Of a stretch of 28,649 bases of DNA, positions 13,843 through 20,390 are shown in pieces. The DNA lies in NCBI GenBank assembly GCA_019322805.1, contig JAHWIC010000017.1, positions 1 through 28,649 on the forward strand. Direction: 5' to 3'. Below the pieces are notes generated by a model, which made no database searches, was not told the DNA's origin, and worked only from the letters and a program-made list of their open reading frames with translations. Source of the DNA: Candidatus Woesearchaeota archaeon (lineage in GTDB: Archaea; Nanobdellota; Nanobdellia; Woesearchaeales; JAHWIC01). Each line of letters begins with the position of its first letter. The stretch's first letter is position 1. Both the position numbers and the translations under genes were made by a program.

Positions 13843-14531
13843 TATACAACTGCATAGACTTAATGAAAGGAAAAGCAGTACAGCTTGTTCAAGGCAGGAA
13901 AAAGGCTTTGGAAGTGAAGGATATAGGCTCATTAATAGAAAAATTCAAGCCTTTTGGCGAGATTCAGTTAATTGATTTGGATGCAGCTATGGGAAAAGGT
14001 AACAATCTAGCACTAATCAATAGAATAACCAAGAAAATAAAATGCCGTGTTGGCGGCGGAATTAGGGGTGTAACAACAGCAAAGCATGTTCTAAGTGCTG
14101 GCGCTACTAAGGTTATTGTTGGAAGCTCTGCATTCAAGGATGGAAAGATCAATAAGGATTTTTTAGTCTCATTAAAGAAGAATATTGGTAAAAATAAAAT
14201 AATAATAGCTATTGATTCACTTAAAGGAAAAATCGTCATCAAAGGCTGGACAAAGTCAACTGGAATTGATACTTTCAAGGTAATCAAAGAGCTGGAGCCT
14301 TATTGTTCTGAATTCCTTTACACCTATGTTGACAAAGAAGGGACAATGAAAGGCATTGATTTGAAATTAGTTAAGAAACTAAAGAAAACAACAAAAAATA
14401 AACTAACAGTTGCAGGCGGAATAAGCACAATAAAAGAGATTAAAGAATTGAAAAAAGCAAAGATTGACTGCGCTTTAGGAATGGCTGTTTATACTGGGAA
14501 GTTAGGGTTGGATGAGTTGAAGAAGGTTTAG
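13839..14531 (+). CDS. hisA: ProFAR isomerase (HisA)
   Basis: 230 residues, a TIM barrel that isomerises ProFAR to PRFAR. It starts MIYNCIDLMKGKAVQLVQG with the catalytic Asp at residue 7. Further signatures are QLIDLDAAMGKG, CRVGGGIRG, VIVGSSAF, IIIAIDSLKGKIVIKGWTKSTG (second catalytic Asp) and LTVAGGIST. Slightly short and lysine-rich for the family but with the expected motifs. Last gene of the his operon; the next gene has its own promoter. Confidence 0.95.
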   Translation: MIYNCIDLMKGKAVQLVQGRKKALEVKDIGSLIEKFKPFGEIQLIDLDAAMGKGNNLALINRITKKIKCRVGGGIRGVTTAKHVLSAGATKVIVGSSAFKDGKINKDFLVSLKKNIGKNKIIIAIDSLKGKIVIKGWTKSTGIDTFKVIKELEPYCSEFLYTYVDKEGTMKGIDLKLVKKLKKTTKNKLTVAGGISTIKEIKELKKAKIDCALGMAVYTGKLGLDELKKV

Positions 14532-14564
14532 TTCTATTTGTTACTACTTATTGGATACTACAAA

Positions 14565-14581
14565 ACCGAAAGGTTTATATA
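14565..14581 (+). promoter_or_regulatory. Strong archaeal promoter of the 14607 gene
   Basis: ACCGAAAGGTTTATATA: BRE (CGAAA) plus TATA box ending 26 nt before the ATG. The same 17 bases occur at 17416-17432 before the histidyl-tRNA synthetase gene. Confidence 0.65.
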
Positions 14582-14606
14582 TTAGTGCCGAGAATCAAAT
14601 ACTAAA

Positions 14607-14984
14607 ATGCCAGAATATGAACGTCCAAAAAGACGCATAGTAGAATATGAAGGTTTGCAAATTTTAGTTAATGAAACACCGGATGGCAGACTTCTTGTTG
14701 TCGGATCTGTAGATAGGGTAGGAAGCAAGAGAGCACACCCTATTAATCCAGATTTAGAACAAGGTGCAGCACAAGCTATTTATGATTCTGGTTTACAAGG
14801 CCCTCTTCAATTCATATGGGGAAGTGGAAGGAAATACGAAAGACGTGAAGATGGCAGTGCACAACTTACCCCTAGAGATAGAGCTCCCCTAGAAGGTTTT
14901 AACTTGGGTCTTTTAAGGGAAGAGTTGGAAGCCGGGCTTAGGGAAACTGGACCTGACCCAGACTCTGGAGAGGAAGACGATTAA
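14607..14984 (+). CDS. Hypothetical protein, 125 residues
   Basis: Not recognised. N-terminal strands are likely (RRIVEYEGLQILVNETPDGRLLVVGSVDRV). The middle contains AIYDSGLQGPLQFIWGSGRKYERRE, and the acidic C-terminus (EELEAGLRETGPDPDSGEEDD) is probably disordered. No signal or membrane segment. A strong promoter precedes it and a 49-codon frame starts 2 nt after its stop, so the two may form a small operon. Confidence 0.75.
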   Translation: MPEYERPKRRIVEYEGLQILVNETPDGRLLVVGSVDRVGSKRAHPINPDLEQGAAQAIYDSGLQGPLQFIWGSGRKYERREDGSAQLTPRDRAPLEGFNLGLLREELEAGLRETGPDPDSGEEDD

Positions 14985-14986
14985 AA

Positions 14987-15136
14987 ATGTGGTTCAATAC
15001 AGTTTTTTTCATACCGCCAACAAGAACAACAATTAGCGGAGAGATTCCTGAGTCAAGAGGGCAGGAGTTTAGTTTTTCTGGAGAGTCTTTGCAGTTAAGA
15101 ACTAAATCATTTACCTTCTCTGGCATAGAGCTTTAA
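14987..15136 (+). CDS. Possible small protein, 49 residues
   Basis: ATG at 14987, 2 nt after the stop of the preceding gene, and TAA ending at 15136. The product starts MWFNTVFFIPPTRTTISGEI and shows a repeated pattern, with EFSFSGESL and SFTFSGIEL 12 residues apart, suggesting short beta strands. No clear Shine-Dalgarno; it would rely on coupling or reinitiation. The repeat and tight spacing favour a real gene, but the short length leaves doubt. Confidence 0.45.
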   Translation: MWFNTVFFIPPTRTTISGEIPESRGQEFSFSGESLQLRTKSFTFSGIEL

Positions 15137-15444
15137 GTTTAGAAGTAACTGAAAATCAATAAAAAATAATCAATTTAAAAAAATCAATTCGATTTTTGCT
15201 TGATGCTAAACAGTAAGGCAAAAATCATCTTATCCTGTTTCTTAAGAACCCTAGGCAGATGAAAATTCCTTTATAGCGGTTGTGAAAGGAATTTTCATAA
15301 TTAATTTTCATTATTTATTGATTTTTTATTATTGTTCTTAACCATTTTATTAAAAAGGAATTTTCAGATTGAATTTTTTCATTGTTTTGATTTATGGATT
15401 ACTTTTTAATAAACTATAAAAACAATCACTATTTCTCTCTAATA
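15137..15444. other. Intergenic region without a convincing gene
   Basis: About 300 bases. It holds structured-repeat copy 2 with its AT-rich inverted flanks and, toward the right end, TATA-like stretches (TTTTTAATAAACTATAAAAA, 15400-15419) suited to the ATG at 15445. No other coding signal is seen. Confidence 0.6.
15190..15297 (+). repeat. Structured intergenic repeat, copy 2
   Basis: Hairpin A pairs GATTTTTGC (15191-15199) with GCAAAAATC (15218-15226). Hairpin C pairs GAAAATTCCTTT (15261-15272) with AAAGGAATTTTC (15285-15296). Both stems are identical to copy 1 at 6153-6265. The loop of C differs by one base (ATAGCGGTTGTG) and that of A by few. Hairpin B is closed by CATC/GATG but its inside is different and includes the palindrome TTCTTAAGAA. 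Outside, AAAATCAATAA (15152-15162) is inverted at 15315-15325, and AGGAATTTTCAGATT recurs at 15356-15370. Confidence 0.7.
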
Positions 15445-16056
15445 ATGAAAAAAGATGTAATAACCTACTCAGTGTATATAATAGCTACAATTCTTGTTGC
15501 ATTTATATTAATTCAAACCAATAAGGTTTCTGACCAAGAACTCTTTGAGCTAGCTTTAAACAGAAGCGATGTTAGTTTTTGCAGCAGAATAAATCCAGAT
15601 ATAAAAATAAACGGAGAAGAAAGAACTGACACAAAAATAAGCATACAAGGTTTTGCTGTTCTAAGGGATGTTTGTTTTTCTGAATTCGCAGAGCCATATG
15701 ATGATAAGCTAGCTTATTGTGAGAATGTTTCTTATAATCAAGTAAGAGTATGCGAAGAAGACAAATGCTTTGATATGTCAGCCAGAGAAGCATGCTACAG
15801 AGAAGTATTCAAGGATTATGTATCCTTTACAATGCCTCCTCAGGAAGGAGAGATTCAAAACAAAGAAACCTGTGAAAAACTAAGCATGTTCAGGGATAAC
15901 TGCAAGTATTTATATGCAGTCACAACAGGAGATGATTCTGTTTGTGTAACCTTTGATAACCTATGCCCTTTAAGGACGGAATTATGCCAGAAAGAGGCTG
16001 CAAAGGTTAATGCGCCTCCATTAGATCTAGGAGATGCTGTTGTTTATAGGGGTTAA
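15445..16056 (+). CDS. Membrane-anchored, Cys-rich extracellular protein
   Basis: 203 residues from the ATG at 15445 (MKKDVITY); an in-frame ATG at 15394 would add 17 residues but overlaps the likely TATA region. One N-terminal membrane segment (VYIIATILVAFILIQ, about residues 8-22) with a short positive start predicts an N-in, C-out anchor or uncleaved signal. The rest has 11 cysteines, several in pairs (RVCEEDKCFD, SVCVTFDNLC), consistent with disulfides outside the cell. Family not recognised. It converges with the CheD-like gene and overlaps it by 4 nt. Confidence 0.75.
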   Translation: MKKDVITYSVYIIATILVAFILIQTNKVSDQELFELALNRSDVSFCSRINPDIKINGEERTDTKISIQGFAVLRDVCFSEFAEPYDDKLAYCENVSYNQVRVCEEDKCFDMSAREACYREVFKDYVSFTMPPQEGEIQNKETCEKLSMFRDNCKYLYAVTTGDDSVCVTFDNLCPLRTELCQKEAAKVNAPPLDLGDAVVYRG

Positions 16057-16667
16057 TCTTTTGGGCATCTTAGGTCCATTGGAAATTCTCCAGGATAAGC
16101 TCTAGACCATTCAATATATCCTCTTTCACCTGGAGGGGTGAATCTTTCAAAGCCATAAGGCCTTTGCTTGGCAGGGACATCAACATCCATGTTCATCACA
16201 CTATATCTAGCTCCATTCCTCGTATCAAGAGCTATACCCCATAGAGGAATTTGATGCACTGGCCTCACAAGCCTTCTATCTTTGGCAAGCTGTTCCTCAG
16301 CTTTTTTTACACCATCAAATGACGTTCTGACAATTTCGTACCCAATATAATCAAATATCAACCTTTCAGCACCAGCCAGGGTAATGTCCCTCAAAACATC
16401 CTGGAATCTTTCATAGAAAAAACCGTTCTCAGTAACAAGTACATGCCCCAATCCTGCAACCCTGTTTCTTGGGTCATACAGATAGAACCCAGTACATGCC
16501 TGTTCACCATATCCAACTCCGTGAGTAAGCAAAACAGGCCTGTCAAGCTTTGGAGATGTAACTGCCCATTCTTTTTCTAGCACCACAACAGACTCATCTA
16601 GGCTAATCCCAGATTCGCTGAATCTTTCAATCTTCCCTTCAAATAAAGGCAAACTAATATCCTGCAT
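16053..16667 (-). CDS. CheD-like protein (putative glutamine deamidase fold)
   Basis: 204 residues. The segment GVGYGEQACTGFYLYDPRNRVAG followed by LGHVLV fits the CheD core: the catalytic Cys of CheD is followed 17 residues later by the catalytic His, here C58 and H75, with a DP pair (D65-P66) in the expected place between them. FQDVLRDITLAGAERLIFDYIG then fits the helix after the active site. The C-terminal 70 residues (VHQIPLWGIALDTRNG...) are specific to this protein. No chemotaxis gene is nearby, so a role other than receptor deamidation is likely. Minus-strand promoter: AATATATATAG near 16690-16700. Confidence 0.65.
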   Translation of the reverse strand: MQDISLPLFEGKIERFSESGISLDESVVVLEKEWAVTSPKLDRPVLLTHGVGYGEQACTGFYLYDPRNRVAGLGHVLVTENGFFYERFQDVLRDITLAGAERLIFDYIGYEIVRTSFDGVKKAEEQLAKDRRLVRPVHQIPLWGIALDTRNGARYSVMNMDVDVPAKQRPYGFERFTPPGERGYIEWSRAYPGEFPMDLRCPKD

Positions 16668-16736
16668 AGGAAAAAGGTAATCAAACCTCTATATATATTT
16701 TACTATTCTTGAGTAATGATTAAGAAAGCAAAAGGT

Positions 16737-16756
16737 TTTGAAAACTTGTTTTCAAA
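16737..16756. promoter_or_regulatory. Inverted repeat upstream of the Fic/RHH module
   Basis: TTTGAAAAC-tt-GTTTTCAAA, perfect 9-bp arms with a 2-bp spacer. First of three palindromes before the module. Confidence 0.5.
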
Positions 16757-16762
16757 TCTTTA

Positions 16763-16781
16763 CGCTTTTCTTCGAAAAGCG
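16763..16781. promoter_or_regulatory. Inverted repeat at the BRE/TATA edge of the Fic promoter
   Basis: CGCTTTTC-ttc-GAAAAGCG, perfect 8-bp arms, ending 6 bp before the TATA box at 16787-16794. Confidence 0.5.
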
Positions 16782-16786
16782 AAAAG

Positions 16787-16794
16787 TTTATATA
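16787..16794 (+). promoter_or_regulatory. TATA box of the Fic/RHH module
   Basis: TTTATATA, with GCGAAAAG as BRE just upstream. The ATG at 16817 is about 26 nt from its centre, predicting a leaderless mRNA. Confidence 0.6.
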
Positions 16795-16800
16795 CTTATT

Positions 16801-16818
16801 ATACACACTAGTGTGTAT
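16801..16818. promoter_or_regulatory. 18-bp perfect palindrome over the start of the Fic gene
   Basis: ATACACACTAGTGTGTAT reads identically on both strands and overlaps the ATG at 16817. Its location and symmetry suit autoregulation by the RHH partner encoded downstream. Confidence 0.65.
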
Positions 16819-17143
16819 GTTATTAATAGAAAACATCATAACTATAAATAAAAGGTTTGCAAGCGGAAAAATAGTGAACAAAAGGGGCTTAGATCTTGCT
16901 TTATCTTCTCCTGAAAAGGGCTGGATGGACCAGGTTGCTAGCCTTGTAAAAGCACTAGTGGTAGGTCATGCCTTTGAAGACGGAAATAAAAGAACAGCTG
17001 CTGTTATAATTGCAGCATACTATACTGAGTTTGAAATTAGTTTCGATACTCGGGAAATATACAAGATAATGGTTGAGATTGAATCTAAAGGTATAGACGA
17101 TACAGACAAAATAAAGGAGCTAATAAAAAGTGTCATTAGATAA
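16817..17143 (+). CDS. Fic/Doc-family protein (putative toxin)
   Basis: 108 residues from the ATG at 16817; a GTG two codons earlier is possible. The Fic motif HAFEDGNKRTA (around residues 54-64) is intact: catalytic His, the acidic residue before GN, and Asn-Lys-Arg. The Lys is shared with Doc (phosphotransferase) whereas classic Fic AMP-transferases have Gly there, so kinase-like or AMPylating activity cannot be decided. Its length and single compact domain match Doc. It overlaps the RHH gene by 14 nt (with the GTG start of that gene), the layout of a toxin-antitoxin pair with the toxin first. Confidence 0.85.
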   Translation: MLLIENIITINKRFASGKIVNKRGLDLALSSPEKGWMDQVASLVKALVVGHAFEDGNKRTAAVIIAAYYTEFEISFDTREIYKIMVEIESKGIDDTDKIKELIKSVIR

Positions 17144-17375
17144 TTCATTCATGAAAACAATAGACTTAGTTATAGCCAAACATCCTGAGATGTTTGATGC
17201 TCTGGAAGAATATGATAGAACCCATAAGCTTAGAAAGATCAATCATAAGGAAAGGGCTAATTTTACTATTGATAGCAATCTCCTTGGTAGATTCAGGAAA
17301 TATTGCCAGAAACATGGAATGAAGATGTCTGCTAAGATTGAGCAGTATATGAGAGATGAGTTGGAAGGGTACTAA
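17130..17375 (+). CDS. Ribbon-helix-helix protein, putative antitoxin of the Fic/Doc module
   Basis: 81 residues from GTG at 17130 (AAGGAG at 17114-17119 lies 10 nt upstream); ATG at 17151 is the alternative. Residues 42-78 (RANFTIDSNLLGRFRKYCQKHGMKMSAKIEQYMRDEL) fit a ribbon-helix-helix: one strand and two helices. The N-terminal 40 residues are acidic and helical (IAKHPEMFDALEEYD) and may bind the toxin. RHH antitoxins usually repress their own operon, which fits the palindromes at 16737-16818. Confidence 0.72.
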   Translation: MSLDNSFMKTIDLVIAKHPEMFDALEEYDRTHKLRKINHKERANFTIDSNLLGRFRKYCQKHGMKMSAKIEQYMRDELEGY

Positions 17376-17415
17376 GTTCTAAAATGCCGGGAATCCTGGT
17401 GAGATTCAATAAAAG

Positions 17416-17432
17416 ACCGAAAGGTTTATATA
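17416..17432 (+). promoter_or_regulatory. Promoter of the RHH-HisRS gene
   Basis: ACCGAAAGGTTTATATA, identical to 14565-14581, ending 25 nt before the ATG at 17457. Its position supports the long N-terminus that includes the RHH domain. Confidence 0.65.
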
Positions 17433-17437
17433 CTAGA

Positions 17438-17466
17438 GCATTACAATACAATTACTATGGTAATGC
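17438..17466. promoter_or_regulatory. Inverted repeat spanning the RHH-HisRS start (operator candidate)
   Basis: GCATTAC (17438-17444) is repeated inverted as GTAATGC (17460-17466), 22 bp centre to centre. It covers the predicted transcription start and start codon. Arms are short, so this could be chance. Confidence 0.35.
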
Positions 17467-18917
17467 AAACACTACAAATAAGGCTTACAAAAGGCCTAAT
17501 TGAGGAAATCTCAAAGCTTGTAACTAGAGGCATTTATCCAAGTACTTCTGAGTGTGTTAGGGATGCTGTAAGAAGGCTAATTACTGGAACTGGCAAGATG
17601 GAGGTGCCTGAAAAGGAAGTTAAGGAAGTCCAGGAAAAGGTAGCTAAAGAAGTAGAAAAAGAAATCAAAGACCAATTCCAGAAACCAAAAGGAACTGTTG
17701 ATTTCTATCCTAAAGAAATGGCTGTGAGAAAAACAATATTTAGAAAACTAATGGCATGCGCTGAAAGATACTCGTTCAAACAGATTGAAAGCCCTGCTTT
17801 TGAAAGCTTTGCTTTATTATCAAAAAAAGAAGGTGAAGAGATAAGGCAGCAGATCTTTACCTTAGAGCAAAAAGGAAAAGAAAGCTTTGGATTAAGGTTT
17901 GACCTAACTGTTCCTGCTGCAAGGATGTTTATTGAAAAACAAAAACAACTGCCAAAGCCAGTTAAGTGGTTTTATCTAAGCAGAATGTGGCGTTATGAAG
18001 CACCTCAGCGCGGCAGATTAAGGGAATTCTATCAATTCAGCGCAGAGATATTTGGAAGCAGCAAGCCAGAAGCTGATGCTGAAATCATTTCATTAGCAAT
18101 TGACGCTCTAAAATCAACTGGCTTAACAGAGAAAGAATTCTTTGTTAAAATAAACAACAGAAAAATATTGGAAGGTTTATTGTTAGACGTTATTGATAAA
18201 AGCAAAATGGATGATGCAATGAGAATCATTGACAAAAGAAGCAAGATTACAGAAGAAGAATTTGATGAAGAACTAAAAAAAGCAGGAATTAAAGAGATTG
18301 ATAAAATCAATAAAATAATATCAATGAAGGATATCGAAGAAGTTAAGAAATTAAGGCTAAATGGAGTAGGTAAAGAAGGACTTGACGAATTAAATTCAAT
18401 TTTAAAATTATTAAAAAATAAAAAGGATTTCATTAGAGTTGATTTATCTACTGCAAGGGGCTTGGCTTATTACACAGGAACTGTTTTTGAGATATATGAT
18501 ATCGACGAGCGTTATAGAGCCTTAGCTGGTGGAGGAAGATATGATAAAATGATAGAGATGTTCAAAGGACAGCCAACACCAGCAACAGGTTTTGCAGTTG
18601 GTTATGCAACTCTATCCTTATTATTGGAGAACAAGGATTTAATTCCTAAGGTAGATCTTGGTCCTGATTATTATATTGCAATTATTGGGGATGCAAAAGA
18701 AAAAGCAAGAGAAATAATTGAAAAACTAAGGGAAAAATACAAGGTTGAGATTGATTTATCGCAAAGAAACCTGGGAAATCAGTTAAAGTATGCTAATGCT
18801 ATTGGTGCTAAAAAAGTAATGTTTATTGGGCCTGACGAGTTAAAGCAAGGCATCGTAAAAGTAAAGGATATGGCTTCTGGTAATGAGGGAAGTATGAAGA
18901 TTGAAGAATTACAATAA
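17457..18917 (+). CDS. hisS: Histidyl-tRNA synthetase with N-terminal ribbon-helix-helix DNA-binding domain
   Basis: 486 residues against about 410-430 for a typical enzyme. Residues 4-43 are a CopG/Arc-type RHH: strand TLQIRLT, helix LIEEISKLVTRG, then YPSTSECVRDAVRRLI, the pattern of archaeal RHH regulators. A charged helical linker (48-75) follows. From KGTVDFYPKEMAVR the class II HisRS begins: LRFDLTVPAARM, motif 2 MWRYEAPQRGRLREFYQFSAEIFG (178-200), the histidine motif ARGLAYYTG (about 333-341, Ala where RGLDYYTG is commoner), LAGGGRYDKM and motif 3 ATGFAVGYA, then an anticodon-binding domain. It charges tRNA-His and may also bind DNA or RNA through the RHH. Own promoter; ATG at 17463 is an alternative start. 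Confidence 0.96.
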   Translation: MVMQTLQIRLTKGLIEEISKLVTRGIYPSTSECVRDAVRRLITGTGKMEVPEKEVKEVQEKVAKEVEKEIKDQFQKPKGTVDFYPKEMAVRKTIFRKLMACAERYSFKQIESPAFESFALLSKKEGEEIRQQIFTLEQKGKESFGLRFDLTVPAARMFIEKQKQLPKPVKWFYLSRMWRYEAPQRGRLREFYQFSAEIFGSSKPEADAEIISLAIDALKSTGLTEKEFFVKINNRKILEGLLLDVIDKSKMDDAMRIIDKRSKITEEEFDEELKKAGIKEIDKINKIISMKDIEEVKKLRLNGVGKEGLDELNSILKLLKNKKDFIRVDLSTARGLAYYTGTVFEIYDIDERYRALAGGGRYDKMIEMFKGQPTPATGFAVGYATLSLLLENKDLIPKVDLGPDYYIAIIGDAKEKAREIIEKLREKYKVEIDLSQRNLGNQLKYANAIGAKKVMFIGPDELKQGIVKVKDMASGNEGSMKIEELQ

Positions 18918-18954
18918 GAAAGGTTTAAATATATCCGTGTGAAATAACCTCCTC

Positions 18955-19167
18955 ATGTTTAATAAAATAAAAAAGATGAAATCGAGGCATCAGGTTGCCT
19001 TTGCAATAATCATAGCTTTTGCAGTTGTTTCTTTCTGGAGGGGCGTATGGGGCCTGATGGATGAGTATCTGCTTCCACAAAATTATAAAATAAGTCTTTG
19101 GGTTTCATTAGTATTAGGAATACTGATCCTGATTGGGACTAATTACGCTACTAAAGAATTAATGTAG
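18955..19167 (+). CDS. Small two-segment membrane protein
   Basis: 70 residues: a basic start (FNKIKKMKSRHQ), membrane segment 1 (VAFAIIIAFAVVSFWRGVWGL, about 14-34), a short loop (MDEYLLPQNYK) and membrane segment 2 (ISLWVSLVLGILILIGTNYA, about 46-65). Function unknown. The FWRGVWGLMDEYLLP segment is distinctive and suggests a conserved family. GGTTTAAATATA at 18922-18933 is the likely promoter. It converges with the acidic protein gene and overlaps it by 17 nt. Confidence 0.8.
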   Translation: MFNKIKKMKSRHQVAFAIIIAFAVVSFWRGVWGLMDEYLLPQNYKISLWVSLVLGILILIGTNYATKELM

Positions 19168-19936
19168 AACTAAGCGACTGTTCAAGAGGCAAGACATTAT
19201 CAGGCTGTTCTATTCTCTTGGTATCTAAGCTATCGCAGCTTTGTTCTTTAGGTTGAGGTTTTTCCACTATCTCATCGTCCAAACATTCGTAATCCCGCTC
19301 CTCATCTTGAGGCTCTTCCACAATCTCATCGTCCAAGCACTCATAATCCTGCTCTTCAGTCTGAAATTGCTCTGTTTCCTTATTATCCAAGTCCTTTTTT
19401 CTAAGTCTTTCTTCTTGTGAATTTATATCATCTGCTTCTTTAAGTTTGGACTTTTCTATTTTTTTCTCATCCAGGCCTAACTCTGGTTCTTCTATTGCAA
19501 TAGCTGGAATATTATCAATCTCTTCTCCCTCTTCATCCGACTTGTAGGCTGCTGATCCTTCTTTTTCATCCTTATGTTCCTGAGCTTTTGATAAATAATC
19601 CTGAACCGATTCTATATAATCATCAGACTCGTATAATAAATAAGGGCCCTTCTTAGGAGCACCAATATGTTCGCCTGCTTCTTCATCTTCAACATCAGCA
19701 TCCACATGAGTTACCCCAGAAATTGCTTCTTTATCTGTTATCACATCTTCCTTTTCATCTATGTCAAATTCATCCTCAAAAGTGTCTGAAATAACTGTTA
19801 CATTAACAGCTGATATATTGCTGGTTGTAGAATAGGCATTATCTACTGTCTCAATCAGGGTTAGGTATTGTCCTTGAGAACTCACAGTACTATAAACACG
19901 CTCTACCCCCTTTGATTCTTGAATATTTGAGTACAT
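19151..19936 (-). CDS. Acidic, repeat-containing, probably disordered protein
   Basis: 261 residues from the ATG at 19936 with GGAG just upstream; an upstream TTG at 19945 is less likely. The sequence is dominated by Glu, Asp, Lys and Gln, with no signal or membrane segment. Near the C-terminus a unit of about 18 residues, DYECLDDEIVEEPQ and DYECLDDEIVEKPQ, is repeated, followed by a decayed third (SCDSLDTKRIEQP). The DNA repeats lie around 19250-19360. The N-terminal 60 residues are less acidic and Ser/Thr/Val-rich (VSSQGQYLTLIETVDNAYS). Function unknown. Confidence 0.7.
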   Translation of the reverse strand: MYSNIQESKGVERVYSTVSSQGQYLTLIETVDNAYSTTSNISAVNVTVISDTFEDEFDIDEKEDVITDKEAISGVTHVDADVEDEEAGEHIGAPKKGPYLLYESDDYIESVQDYLSKAQEHKDEKEGSAAYKSDEEGEEIDNIPAIAIEEPELGLDEKKIEKSKLKEADDINSQEERLRKKDLDNKETEQFQTEEQDYECLDDEIVEEPQDEERDYECLDDEIVEKPQPKEQSCDSLDTKRIEQPDNVLPLEQSLSSTLIL

Positions 19937-20040
19937 TTTCTCCAAATATTAGCTACTAATAGGTAATAGCAGAACTAGTATTTAAATGTTTCGGTTTCAA
20001 AAAGCAGTTTTGAGGTCATTTCACTTAGTATTATTTAAGC

Positions 20041-20066
20041 TTTTCTAAAAACTAAGCTTTAGAAAA
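20041..20066. promoter_or_regulatory. 9-bp hairpin upstream of the 20098 gene
   Basis: TTTTCTAAA (20041-20049) pairs with TTTAGAAAA (20058-20066) around an 8-nt loop. It lies just before the probable TATA element (TTAAATATT, 20069-20077). Confidence 0.35.
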
Positions 20067-20097
20067 CATTAAATATTAGTTAAAAAATAAAAGGTTT

Positions 20098-20373
20098 ATG
20101 ATCAATATAATCTTGTTCATGATCGTTTTTATAATCCTGTTTGCAATAATCTTTTCTGTTTATTATCGCAATCCTAAAAAACTCATTGTATATCACAAAT
20201 ATTCCTTAACTATTGATATCTTAGCCTGGTTAGCAGGCGGCTATTTAATTTACATGGCTTTTTTAGTCGATGTTAATACCTATTTAGCGTGGCTCCAGCT
20301 CATCATTGGCTCCTGCTTGTTTAATATGCATGTTGCCAGGTTTATAGTTAGGTTAAAAACCCAAAAGAAATAA
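20098..20373 (+). CDS. Small membrane protein, 91 residues
   Basis: Three predicted membrane segments: IILFMIVFIILFAIIFSVYY (4-23), LTIDILAWLAGGYLIYMAFLV (about 37-57) and LAWLQLIIGSCLFNMHVARFI (about 63-83), with a basic end. Function unknown. The start is preceded by AAAAGGTTT and a TATA-like stretch about 25 nt upstream, consistent with a leaderless mRNA. Confidence 0.72.
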   Translation: MINIILFMIVFIILFAIIFSVYYRNPKKLIVYHKYSLTIDILAWLAGGYLIYMAFLVDVNTYLAWLQLIIGSCLFNMHVARFIVRLKTQKK

Positions 20374-20390
20374 ATTCTTTCTTGCAAAGT

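Noticed and set aside
15394..15444. Longer start for the Cys-rich membrane protein
   Set aside because: It would place the likely TATA sequence inside the gene and put 17 polar residues before the membrane anchor.
17130..17500. RHH part of HisRS as read-through from the upstream RHH antitoxin gene
   Set aside because: The antitoxin gene ends at 17375 with its own stop, the two RHH sequences differ, and a promoter lies between them.
18032..18433. 133-codon frame antisense to HisRS
   Set aside because: Low-complexity Ser/Leu/Ile product from the complement of Lys/Glu/Asp-rich coding sequence.
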